A stretch of 64,000 nt of DNA, from positions 1,713,601 to 1,777,600 of the forward strand of contig CAJFCJ010000006.1 in assembly GCA_904063045.1 (NCBI GenBank), given 5' to 3'. Every line of letters starts with the position of its first letter. Position 1 is the stretch's first letter. The DNA is from Dimorphilus gyrociliatus. Its lineage: Eukaryota; Annelida; Polychaeta; Dinophilidae. Below, one piece after another: positions 23,837-34,403 of this stretch. Under the pieces are notes generated by a model, which was given only the letters and a program-made list of their open reading frames with translations, made no database searches and was not told the origin of the DNA. The translations under genes and the position numbers were made by a program.

Positions 23837-25387
23837 TTATACAAGTTGTCCGTTTGTCGCACTCTCCTCTTCCATATCATCCAACGCATCCCAGCTGTCA
23901 CTCTTCCCGTTTTCTATTTCAAAATTAAAATCCAATAAAACAGCACTTTCAAAGGGATCCTTGACTGATGCTCCATAAGGTATGTGCCATATCAGATGGT
24001 CCTTGGCAACAGTTTCAAACACTCCTATCCGCCGGCCCTCATCTGCAATTTTCTGTTCTACTGTCCGATTAATCATAGTCTCGTTCAGATCCTCTTCAAT
24101 TTCTTCAAGTTCCTTCAATCTAATTTCTATTTCTTCATCATTTCTATTCATTTGTAAGCGATATTCTTCTGTTTCTTGACCCTCTTCAATAGACATCATA
24201 ACGCTATTTTCTAAAATAGAATTTTCGTCATCAGCTAACATAGCCTCATATGAACAATCGGTGAATCTATTGAGCTTTTCATAATAATCATCCCATTTGG
24301 GATTTATTTTCAAGTAGGTGTGAAGTTTAGCTACCTCACTAACTTTATAACAATTAAAATATAATTGAATCATCCTGTCTAAGTCGTCGTCTTCAACATT
24401 TAACTTTACAAAATAAAATTTGAGCAGAGAGCATAACCACAATCTTCTCCAAACAGTCAATTTATCTTCATCTTCCGCACTATAATCAATAAATTCTTCT
24501 AGAACACCGGAAACATGTAATAATTCGAAAAATGATACCCATTTCTCAAACACTTTACAATAAAAGACATCATCATCGGGATTCTTTGTTAGTTCTTTAT
24601 ATAATTTGGCATATCTATCTGGGGGTTCTTGCATAAAATATTTAACTTTAGAGAATAGTGAATCCTTTAAATAGGATTTTTTTAAAATTAATCTAGCTTT
24701 TGCCAAAACTTTCCATGCTTTCTCTGAGGGTTGGACATAAACGAAATTCTTTAAATATTCTAAAACAACTGAGGAAGCATCAATTTCGTTTTCGTCCTCT
24801 TCATCCTTGAAATTTAAATTGTCAATATTACTTTTCTTTTAAGTCTAAATAGTTTTTTTTCTATTTCTTATGGCAAAACATACCTTAGCACATATTTGGA
24901 GCCAAAAATTTTCTTTTAAATAGTCAAGGATCAGGTCTGTTGCTGTCCTTAAAAGTGGAAGACCGGGCAATCCAGCATGTGTAGAATCCATTCTTAAGTT
25001 GATTATCCACTCGGGAATATTCAATTTTCGCGCCAAATTATGAACAGATAGTCGATGCATGTCTGTTTGATTTTCCTCGGTAATTAAATTTACAAACCTA
25101 GTTATTGCCATAGCGTAAGCTGATTGCCTAAAAACATTTAATGTAGAGTCTTCAGATTCTAGGTCCAATAGCTTGGCTTCAAAAAGTTCCACTGTGCAGT
25201 CCAACGACACCGGCAGTTTTTTTGAGCGTACCTTCCATATTTCGATCACTTTTAGAGCCTCTTTGGTTTGATCAATCTCTTTGTTGTAAAGGGTATAAAA
25301 AACTTTTCGTAGCTCATCAACTGTGGCCCATGGAACGGATTTTGTAGTCGAATCATGCCTCAAGATAGACATACTGGCGGTTGACAA
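23837..25387 (-). CDS. LAS1L: LAS1-like endoribonuclease (rRNA ITS2 processing)
   Basis: Ribosome-biogenesis endonuclease that, with the Grc3/NOL9 kinase, cleaves ITS2 in pre-rRNA; nuclear. Two exons: 25387-24884 and 24835-23837, joined in phase across a 48-base intron. The first exon is the HEPN domain: VPWATVDELRKVF, ALKVIEIWKVRS, a Leu-rich helix (DCTVELFEAKLLDLES), YAMAITRFVNLITEE, then NIPEWIINLRMDSTHAGLP. That last segment contains the R-x4-H catalytic motif (RMDSTH). The second exon is a charged, poorly conserved C-terminal part with acidic stretches (EEIEEDLNETMINRTVEQ), as in the family. Start choice: MSTASMSIL at 25387, with a second Met five codons later as the alternative. It is the first of seven same-strand genes. 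Confidence 0.93.
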
Positions 25388-25795
25388 CTATACAAATATC
25401 ATTGAGAAAACGCACAATTTAAAAATGATGCTATGAGGAAACCGATGGTGGCGCCATCTTTACGTCGGTTGATAATAAATAAAAATTTCGCTCATATTTC
25501 TCTTCAACTAATTCACATAAATAACTATAGCATTTTGAATAACACATTTAGTCGAGATGTCATACGATAATATTTTCCCAATTTCAATACAATTTGTCTT
25601 AAGAAATAAGGCTTTTTCATTATAAATTAAAATTGAATGAATATCTAACATCTCAAAAGACGTAATAAAAGTTTTAAAAAATATTGATATATTAACAAAT
25701 ATTTTGTAATGTATTTTGCACGTTTCTTAATAAGGTGAAACATATAAGATTGTTAATATTATCAACGCTTTTACAACCTCTAAATATTGAATATG
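25388..25795. other. Spacer between LAS1 and VPS15
   Basis: 408 AT-rich bases between two minus-strand genes. It holds the LAS1 promoter and the VPS15 3' UTR; no further gene was seen. Confidence 0.6.
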
Positions 25796-28700
25796 CTATT
25801 TCCAAACTTTAACAACTCCATCTCTGGAGGAGCTGAATATCAAATTATGATCAGCAATCCTGCAAGCTGCAATATCCGTAACAATATCATGGTGACCAAC
25901 TGGAGGTGTTTCCATTGCGTGAGCAGGTGTACCTAGACGATTTGGTGCTTCCATTTGTTCTTGGGCATAGACTTCTTGAATAACATTTGTGCCTTCAATT
26001 AATTTTTGCTGGTAGGTCGCATTTAAAGTCTTCCTTCTATCATGTCCAGCTTTTGTGAAAATACAACAACTATCAGCTTTATTTAAATTCCAATATCGTA
26101 ATCTCATATCAGTTCCTCCTGTTAATATGAAACAGTCATTGCTAGCTTCATGAACTCCGAGGTGCATTCCCCATATAGAATGAGCATTAGTTTTTTGAAC
26201 TGAGAGAGGAGCAGCTGGAGAGGCCCAAATTGCCATATCTCTATTAGAACCTTCCAAATTCCAAACGGATACCTCATTATTCCCGCTATAAGCAACAGCT
26301 ACTTTGGCTCTATCTGAAGGATGAGCCAGTATTTTTTTAATAGAATTTTTTGCGGGAGATTTGATTGTCGATACAGGCAACAGAAATCTAAGGTCCCAAA
26401 TTGTTATGATACCTTTTATTGTACCAGTGGCCAACCACCATTCACCTAATTGAGATGGAGCTATCGATGTTATAAGGCCCATTTCCGGCTCTTGTTCCAA
26501 CTTTAACGCTGTCACTGGACTTCTTGTGTCTATTGCTTGGAGTAGTCCATGTACTGTCGAAAATAAATAGGCTTGACAAGATGGAATATACGTTAAGTCT
26601 GTTAGCATCCCATCAGTATCAACGTCAATAGACCGATCCATGTCATATTCTTTTGTACACTTTAACTTGTCACTAGCGATGGAAACAACATGAAGAGTTC
26701 CATTATTAGAAATGGAACCGAATTGGTCAGGAGCAGAAAAAGCAACAGATCTTATCTGGCCACCCTGGTGAGAGTATGAAGACTGCGATCGAATAGTTGT
26801 TCCGGATGAGGTGCCTGCTGCCATTTTAGAGCATTTCCATAATCTTATCGTTCCATCTGTGCTGGCACTGGCAAGACAAGAAGAATCAGGACTCATTCTC
26901 AAAGCATTAACGGAGCCTCTATGTTCATGTGTATGTCCTACCAGCAATCCCTTTGGTTTCCAATCTTTGGGTGGTTTCTTTTTCAACTCCTTATTATCTT
27001 CTAAAAGTAAACCAGAATTAAAAATCTGCTTCCTTCTTACGCGGACTAGCTGCTGTAGGTCATTCTGACAAGGCGTTCTGGCAGGAGCTTCTGACTGATC
27101 ATATTTACCCAGTGTTCTTACTTCGTTGGAGTGTCGTAGTGGTCTGGCAGATGCTGTATCAAAGGTAGCAGCAGCACCACCTCCAAACATTTGCTTCCAA
27201 TCTTCATTCTGTTAAATTATTCAAAAATACATAAATAAGTTTATCTTCCAAATACTAGAATTCAGAATTACCATGCTTCCGAGACCTTCGGCGGCATCTC
27301 TAGTCTTCTTACCTTCCTTTTTCAGTTTAACAAGAGTAACGTGCCTGGGGGAAACTCCCACTACATTTTTTAAGTCAACTTCTCCCATTCTCAAGTCTGA
27401 GGAAGATTCGTTACTATCTCTGGTAAAGAAATTTCGAAGCTCAATTAGAGAATCCGTTGTATGTTCGTTCAAGTCAAATCTCAATAATTTCTTTTCTATT
27501 GATGACTCGAGGGATGTAACGCTATGTGAAAATTTCTTTGCTCGAATTGCCTCAATTACTTTTTGCGGATCTTGAGACTTTTGTATCATATCTAAAATCT
27601 CACGCGATATTGGAGGCTTGAGCATTGTGAGTAATAGATGCTCTTTTTCAACGTACACAGCACTTCTGGTTTCCAGTTTCTTTTCCAATTTTGGAAAAAT
27701 GCAGCAATGTATGTCTGCAGGATGTAATGTTCGGCTAACCGCGCAGACAAATGAGCATGCAGCGTATCGAACGCACAGTGATGGATGTGAAAGTAAGGGA
27801 ATAACTGATTGATTAAGTAAATCATACATTGTTGTTTTTTTCAAAAGTTTATGCTCTGCAAGAATAGCACCACTCTTTAAAGCTTGCTGAATAACTAAGG
27901 TTTCGGAATCTCTCATCCCGGATGAAATCAGAGGAGTGACAACATCGCTCGCTTGGACACCCACAAATACTGCGACTTGAACTAAACTTTTAAAAAATGC
28001 AAGCCTTGTCCGCCATTGTCTTTCGTTGAGGAACGTTATCATATGAGATAGGAGAACGTCTGCTGCTAATTTTCTCCCTAATATGCTGCATAACATGGCA
28101 GCCCCACCAAGAGCCATAGTTTGCCTCACTTCGGGTTGTGGATCTCTTAGTAGTTGGGTCGCTATTTGAGCTATTGAATCTCTTATCTCGTCTATTTCTA
28201 AATAGAATGATATATTTGAATCAGAGTCCGCTGCACATTCTAGAAATCGCAAACAACTTTCAGCTAGTGAGCAAAGACATCGTGCAAGGGTTAGGCGAAC
28301 TATTGGAGCTTCGTCATTTGTTAAACGCCGCACTTTGGTCAGAATATAATTTGGTAAAACATTTGAATCAGGCAGCTTACAATTTTCAATGCAGTCTGTT
28401 AAAACGTATATAGATTCTGCTCTTACCCTTGGTACAACGTCATCAAGTAACTGCAGAATGAAAGGTATAATTCTATCAAGGACTAGATCAGAAGCCAAGC
28501 GAACAGATATTTTTTTGAGAAATGCTAGAGCAGATAATCTGGAGGAGACCATTCTGACTGATCGAATGCAAGATGTTACCAGAGGTACGCAGAGAACGAG
28601 AGAATCACTTTCCAACGTTTTTAGCAAGACATCTTCCAAGTCCTCGTTTAGCTTTTGAACTTTTGTGTCGGGAGCAACCGGCAGTGATTTCGCATAGCTG

Positions 28701-29672
28701 GGAAAGAATTCATAAAAAGATTTTGGAAAAGTCTTCCCATATTCCTTGTCTAAGTATTCCTGAGCTGTTAAACGCTGATTTTTGTCTATATTTGTCATAT
28801 TTCTAACTAAATGTCTAATTTGAGCATCTTCTATTCGACTTATAACTTCCTCTGGATCATATTTTTTTCCTCTACTACGGAATGCTAAAAGTTTAGTTAG
28901 TGTAAAGGGAATTTGCCCATCGGTAAAAAGTTCAATAAAGACACAGCCAGCAGAGAATATATCCATTTCATATGTAAGACAGGGATTTGATGGAGGCTCA
29001 GATTCGAAGAATCTCTCTGGTGCTAAATAGCAGGTTCGTCTCCTTGATGTATCAAAGAAATAATCAAAGTCCGAGGGACTTTTATCAGGAATATAAATAG
29101 GCTTGAATTCTGATGCCCAATCGCAGAGGAAAACATGGTTACTACTAGATAAAAGAATATTCTCTGTTTTGATATCTCCATGAAACACATTCATTTCATG
29201 AGCTTGGGCAATAGCCGAAAGTATTCCGAAAGCAATCCATCGTCTCTCTATGTCATTTAGAAAAGGTCTTGTGCTTAGACGATCATAAAGGTTGTGCTTG
29301 CAAAATCGTCTAGTTACCAAGGCTGCTTTATCAGTTAGGACGGTTTGAATATAGGGAAGACAGTTGGAGCAATTTCTCAACAGAGAACTCTGCCGATCTA
29401 TTGAATCTAGGTAGTCTTTTAGTGGTAGGGGACGTTCAAGAACGGCAAAAACTTTCACAACTAAATCGCTCCCTGTCGCATTACGCACTCTTGCCACTTT
29501 TAGGAATCGAGTACTTCCCAAACTATTTGACAGGTTAAGAATTGATTGAGATAAAGATGAAATCTAAATGATTTTCTTACCTTTTTTGAAATTCGTGATC
29601 TTTTAGCTCTGTTAGATGTTGTTCAATAGGTAAAATTTGAGAAGGAACAATAGCAGCTAATTCGTTGCCCAT
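25796..29672 (-). CDS. PIK3R4: VPS15 / PIK3R4, regulatory subunit of class III PI 3-kinase
   Basis: Scaffold and pseudokinase-like subunit of the VPS34 complexes that make PI3P for autophagy and endosomal sorting. Three exons: 29672-29581, 29522-27272 and 27208-25796, all joins in phase, about 1250 residues. Order of domains: N-myristoylation start MGNELAAIVPSQ; kinase domain with KVFAVLERPLPLKDY, HGDIKTENILL (HGD in place of HRD, as in the family), CDWAS in place of DFG, and FFDTSRRRTCYLAPERFF; HEAT repeats across the middle (IPFILQLLDDVVPRVRAES and similar); then seven-bladed WD40 repeats (GHTHEHRGSVNALRMSPDSS, ASTDGTIRLWK, GTIKGIITIWDLR, SSSRDGVVKVWK at the very C-terminus). Slightly shorter than the human protein but complete. 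A myotubularin that removes PI3P lies 2.3 kb upstream on the same strand. Confidence 0.97.
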
Positions 29673-30155
29673 TTTTCAGTATCGCGAAATAAAAGAACTG
29701 GCTGAAAATGATGCAAGAAAAACGTAAAAAATTAAAGCTTGTATAAAATCGGAATTGCTTTGCACAAAAAACCAACCTATGTCCAGACAAAACTTTATTC
29801 ATTCAAATCTGAGTTAGGATTTTGACAACTATTTGATGGAACTAATGTTTATTCAATATAATGTTGATATTTTCAATTCGTCATTCTTATGAATATTTAT
29901 ATAGTTCCTGACGAATAAACTTGCAGAAGCTGATCCTCAAGATACTCTTCCGAGAGAATATGGAATTTTAGATTATAAAAAACGATTAATATCTCTAACT
30001 AGCTCTAAATTTGTATTTTCTTAGCAAACAAGGGAAAAGTTTTAAATGGAAATGACCATGAGTGAACAAGACACAAAAAATTTCAAGTCATATGATCATT
30101 ATGCATAACTAATTATTAAATTACGTCGTCGATCAACAAATATGATAATTTTCTT
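29673..30155. other. Spacer between VPS15 and the coiled-coil gene
   Basis: 483 AT-rich bases with no coding signal. It holds the VPS15 promoter and the 3' UTR of the coiled-coil gene. Confidence 0.6.
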
Positions 30156-31356
30156 TTACAAATTTATATTAAACATATTTTCAAACCCTTTCTTTAGCTT
30201 AGCGCCAGTTTGCTCTTCTTGAATTAATTTGTCAATCTGGTTTTGGCACTTTTCAAATGCTAACTCTAATGGCTCATCAATATAGCTTTGTTGATTATTA
30301 ACTTCTTTTTCAAATTCTTCAAGCATTTGTTGTATCTAGATTTACATTATTAAATAAGAGACTCTTGTTTAATTCGTACGTGTAAATATTACCAAATTTT
30401 CAACAAATTTCTCAAGTTCTTCAAATTTTTTCTCATCCATCTCTCTCCTATCCTTCAAATCTTGAAAGATCGAATGCACTCTATTTTCTTGTTCTTCCAG
30501 TGTATTTTCAATCAACTCAATAAACTCAGCCTATCAAAGTCACAACACTTAAATGTTGATAAAATATTATAAACTAACCGGTCGGGTGAATGATGAAAGC
30601 GTTTCTTCTCGAATAATATTCATATCTGCTTTTGTAAACATGCAATAGAAAAACATTTTATAAAACCTCGATAACTAGATAATACCACGCAATTCGTTTA
30701 ATTGGGAAAAAACACTTTGTAATTCCTCTTTTTTCTTATTCATTATTCTCATATTCTCAGAGACAACTTCTAATTCCTTGCCAATTTCCTGATAATTTTC
30801 TTCATAAACTTGCTGCAATTGCAGTTTAAATTTGTTGACTACTCCTCCTATCTGAAATGTTAATATCCACGAAAAAATTACATATATGTATATATTTTTA
30901 TATCTATATTATATTTTGTAACTTCGAATTCAAGAATTTTCTTCAGTTTTATCAAAGCTTCGCTAGTTTCTTGACGGGAAATTTGTAATATCGTAAATTG
31001 CTCGTTGAGTTTTTTGGCAATGCTACTGGCAGCAGGGCTCAATTCTGGTTCTTCTATTGTTTCTTCAGTCACTTTATCGCTAAAACTGACTTTCTAATGA
31101 TTGGGTAAGATATATTATATTTTCATTATGAGAGGCAATTTATAGGTTAATATCGAGTCAACCTTTGTGGGTTTTTCATAATCTGTTTTTGGCAGCACTT
31201 CACTTTCATTTGGAGATTCAGGATCATAATTCTCTTTGTCAGACGATGTGGGTGTTTTCAGGCTAATATAAAAGGAGGAAAAGCGTTTTCATAGTTCATA
31301 ACTCATTTGAGATAGTATAATAGATTATAATAGAGACTTTACCCAAAATCTTCCAT
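30156..31356 (-). CDS. Coiled-coil protein of unknown function
   Basis: Eight short exons on the minus strand chain from the ATG at 31356 (MEDFG) to a stop at 30156: about 31356-31343, 31263-31165, 31095-30916, 30852-30688, 30635-30584, 30533-30394 and 30338-30156. The N-terminus is acidic and disordered (LKTPTSSDKENYDPESPNE, KPTKKVSFSDKVTEE). The rest is continuous heptad-rich helix (KLNEQFTILQISRQE, VYEENYQEIGKELEVV, NMRIMNKKKEELQSVF, EFIELIENTLEEQENRV). It ends GAKLKKGFENMFNINL. The size (about 280 residues), long coiled coil and short hydrophobic C-terminus resemble SYCP3/Cor1-type chromosome-axis or kinetochore proteins, but that is only a structural resemblance. The exact boundaries of the small exons are uncertain. 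Confidence 0.65.
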
Positions 31357-32003
31357 TCTGAAGCACTGTGGAATAAAAACCTTCGAAATTACAATTTTGG
31401 CGGAAAAAAGTCTAAGAATCATACGGTATATGAAACTTTAGCAAAATCAGCATGACCGATACTTTTGTTATTATTCAAGTATTGGTAATATAAGTAAATT
31501 AGAATTCTTCTTACTTTGAGTATATTATTTTTTCGATAGATTTTACCAAAATAATTGCTCCGCTACTATTCATTAGAGAGATAATTTTTAGATAAAACAG
31601 TACTCCAGCTCATATAATGAGTTTCATTAATTAGCGTCAGACAGGAACCCTATTCCCCAGTCTCAAAATAGGGGCTAGTATATTCTACACAAAGTACGCA
31701 GTGCAAAAGTGTATTAATCATTCAGTAAATTAATTACAGCTTATTCGAACTAAAATTCATATTCTTTATCAGAATCACAGTCAAGTTCTTTAGAATTAAT
31801 TATTTTGAAAGATTCTCCCAAATAACACAAGCTAAAAATTTCTATGTATTGAAATCACATAAAAAAAGAGGCTTTCAAACTTCATCTCACCTAGAAAGTT
31901 GTCTAATTTCTTACAAATTCCTTAACGAACCACACCATTATAGGCTATAGAGAGATAATACAACATAAAATTAAGATCAAATTAAAATCAGGCTCTAAAA
32001 TAG
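31357..32003. other. Spacer
   Basis: About 650 AT-rich bases between the coiled-coil gene and the myotubularin gene. Nothing coding was seen. Confidence 0.6.
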
Positions 32004-34124
32004 TTATGTATGTTTTGCAGGGCCAGAATATCTATTCTTGTTTGTATTATTCGCCAAGGATTCTGCTCGACCCTTAATAAAGTCTAACTTCTTTCTAAAA
32101 AGAGCATTCCAAAAAGGTGTTTGGTTGCTACTAGGTTGACGATTCGGTCGATGCTGACAATAATAGGTTGTAAATAATCTCATTCTCCTTATAAATGGTG
32201 CTGGAACGATTATATGTTTTAAATCTCCATTATAAAGGTGATTTATAAAATAAATTTTAACATCGTCACGAAGTAATTTGTTCCATAGACTTCTTGTTTT
32301 ATTAGCATATTTCTTGTTTCTATCTTTTTCAGTGTTGCCTAGGAAAGTTCCGTATTTGCCGCTGTATAAATGTTTTAAAATCGCAAGAAGAAAGCTCTCA
32401 GTAAATTCAAAGCACGTTGGAAATTGAATCATAATTTGCCAAACACAGTCTATAAATTGTAGAAAGACAGGCGATCTCTCATCTAATTCTTTATTACTTC
32501 CATATCCGCACCTTTGACCAAATTTATGCCCAAAAGATTTCCATTCTTTTTCAATTAATATTGCAAAACCAGTCATTGTTCTATAATATGAGTCTAATAA
32601 TAGCATCGCCAATGAGGTTATTTGAGACGTTCTATCCCAGCCATCCGAACAATGAACTAAGACAGAAGATTTATTGTTAATTCGGTCTACAACCGTGTTG
32701 GCCGCTCTTAATATTCTTTTAATATGCTCCAACCATTTACTATTTTCAACTTCTGACATGAAATTAGTAGGATTATCAGATGAACAAGCCTCTTTTAGCT
32801 TTCGTAAAGATTCTCTCATTACATGAATATTGTCTATATCCACGTATTGTAGTTCAGCGAAACTGTAGTTGTCCATATTTTCAACACCACCATTACGAAG
32901 TCGATTACCTTGAGCATTTTTCCAAGGTCTTGCGTCAATTATGTATAATTTTAAAGAATTTTTATTCAACTTTTGAATGGTCTCTAGAAGTGTTACATCG
33001 TCGTGTGATACAGATCCCTTTATTCCGACTAGAGGCTGACTGCACCTAGTAATGCTTGCTTGGGTTTCTGTATCAATCCAAGAGAGTACGGGAAATCTAT
33101 TTTTACTCCTATAACTGACTGCTTTAAGGAGGAAGGCATCACTATCACTCGGTACGTACAAATGTGAGGGATAAGATTCGCAAATTGAATATTCGTCTGA
33201 AGATTTCGCTTGGTTTAGCAATTTCCAATTTGAATTCTCTGAACCATTTCCAGCTTTAGGTGCTAATATTCGTTTCATTTCCGCTTCCATATCGAATGAA
33301 AAGCAAGGTTCATCTTTGTATGGAGTATGCTTGTAGTGACTGACTGAAAATATTTCTGGTACATACTCCTCCTTCACTCTCTGTCAGAGAAGCAAATAAG
33401 TTAACAGTTCCTTAAGGCATGTTCGGTAATTAGTTAGAAACAAACCTTATCAATATTGGGTGGAGCATAATCTAAAGGAAAAGCGTAGTGCAATAGATAA
33501 GATTTAAATCGGTCGAATTTTGCATTTAAATCATCTCCAACAATTTTCATATTTGGACGAACGTCTTTAAATTCAATCTCTACTTCCTTAGTTTTCTTCG
33601 ATTGAAATTGACTTTGAAATTGAATATTTGAAATTGTTCCCAGATGAATTTTAGTATACGAATTGACTTTATTGTTAGAGTCCTTCGGTATAAAAATTAG
33701 TCTATAATTTGTCAGATACAAGTTCCCAACTCGATTTTTGTCGATATGTACATTTTGCAAGTTAAGATCCTGCAGAAAGAAATATTATTACTTAAATATA
33801 TACAAATTAATGTATAATTTATCTTTAACATATTTTTTTGACAATTGCATTCAACATCAACTAGAGATTAATTAGTTATAAAATCTTTATTTATTGATTA
33901 TTCTTATTTTAAATTGTATTTATCAATATTATTCTTAGAAGTATATTTTCTTAGAAGGGAAATTGTGTACCAGTCATTGTCAATTTAGGTGCAGCATCGC
34001 GATTTAAACAAATAGATGCACCCAAATCTTTGATTAAACTTACTACGCATATTTCACCATATCTCGACTTAATTGTGCCCACTATTAGGTTTTCTTTAAT
34101 CGAACTTTTATCCGACGAATCCAT
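32004..34124 (-). CDS. Myotubularin-family PI3P/PI(3,5)P2 3-phosphatase (MTM1/MTMR2 type)
   Basis: Dephosphorylates the 3-position of PI3P and PI(3,5)P2 on endosomes. Exons: about 34124-34044, 33769-33446 and 33380-32004. The N-terminal exons form a PH-GRAM domain (GNLYLTNYRLIFIPK, KFDRFKSYLLHYAFP). The large exon is the phosphatase: RFPVLSWIDTETQASITRCS, QPLVGIKGS, LYIIDARPWKNAQGNRLRNG, then the P-loop VLVHCSDGWDRTSQITSLA with the intact C-x5-R, and FQFIDCVWQIMIQFPTCFEF-like elements near the end. The catalytic Cys and Arg are present, so this is an active rather than a dead myotubularin. There is no C-terminal FYVE or long coiled coil; the protein ends shortly after the catalytic core. The first exon (MDSSDKSSIKENLIVG) joins at a gta/gtaagt donor. 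If that donor is not used, the frame ends after 57 codons. Confidence 0.93.
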
Positions 34125-34403
34125 TGAAACGTGAAATTAGTTCCAAAAACACTAAATATAGTTTTTGTAATAAGGAACTCGGGCACTATAAATGCACATC
34201 GATTAATACCAGTTTTTTCTAGATCAATTTTGCCATGTTCTCTCTAAATAGTGTGTGGTGGTTTATATAATATAGCACATAATTTTAATTCAAGAGAAAG
34301 CCTATAGTTTATTAATTTTTACAGCTTAACAAACAATTCTTTTTAAACAAATGTATATGTTCAATAATAAAGTTTTCTTATACATTGCATGTAGCATTAT
34401 TCA

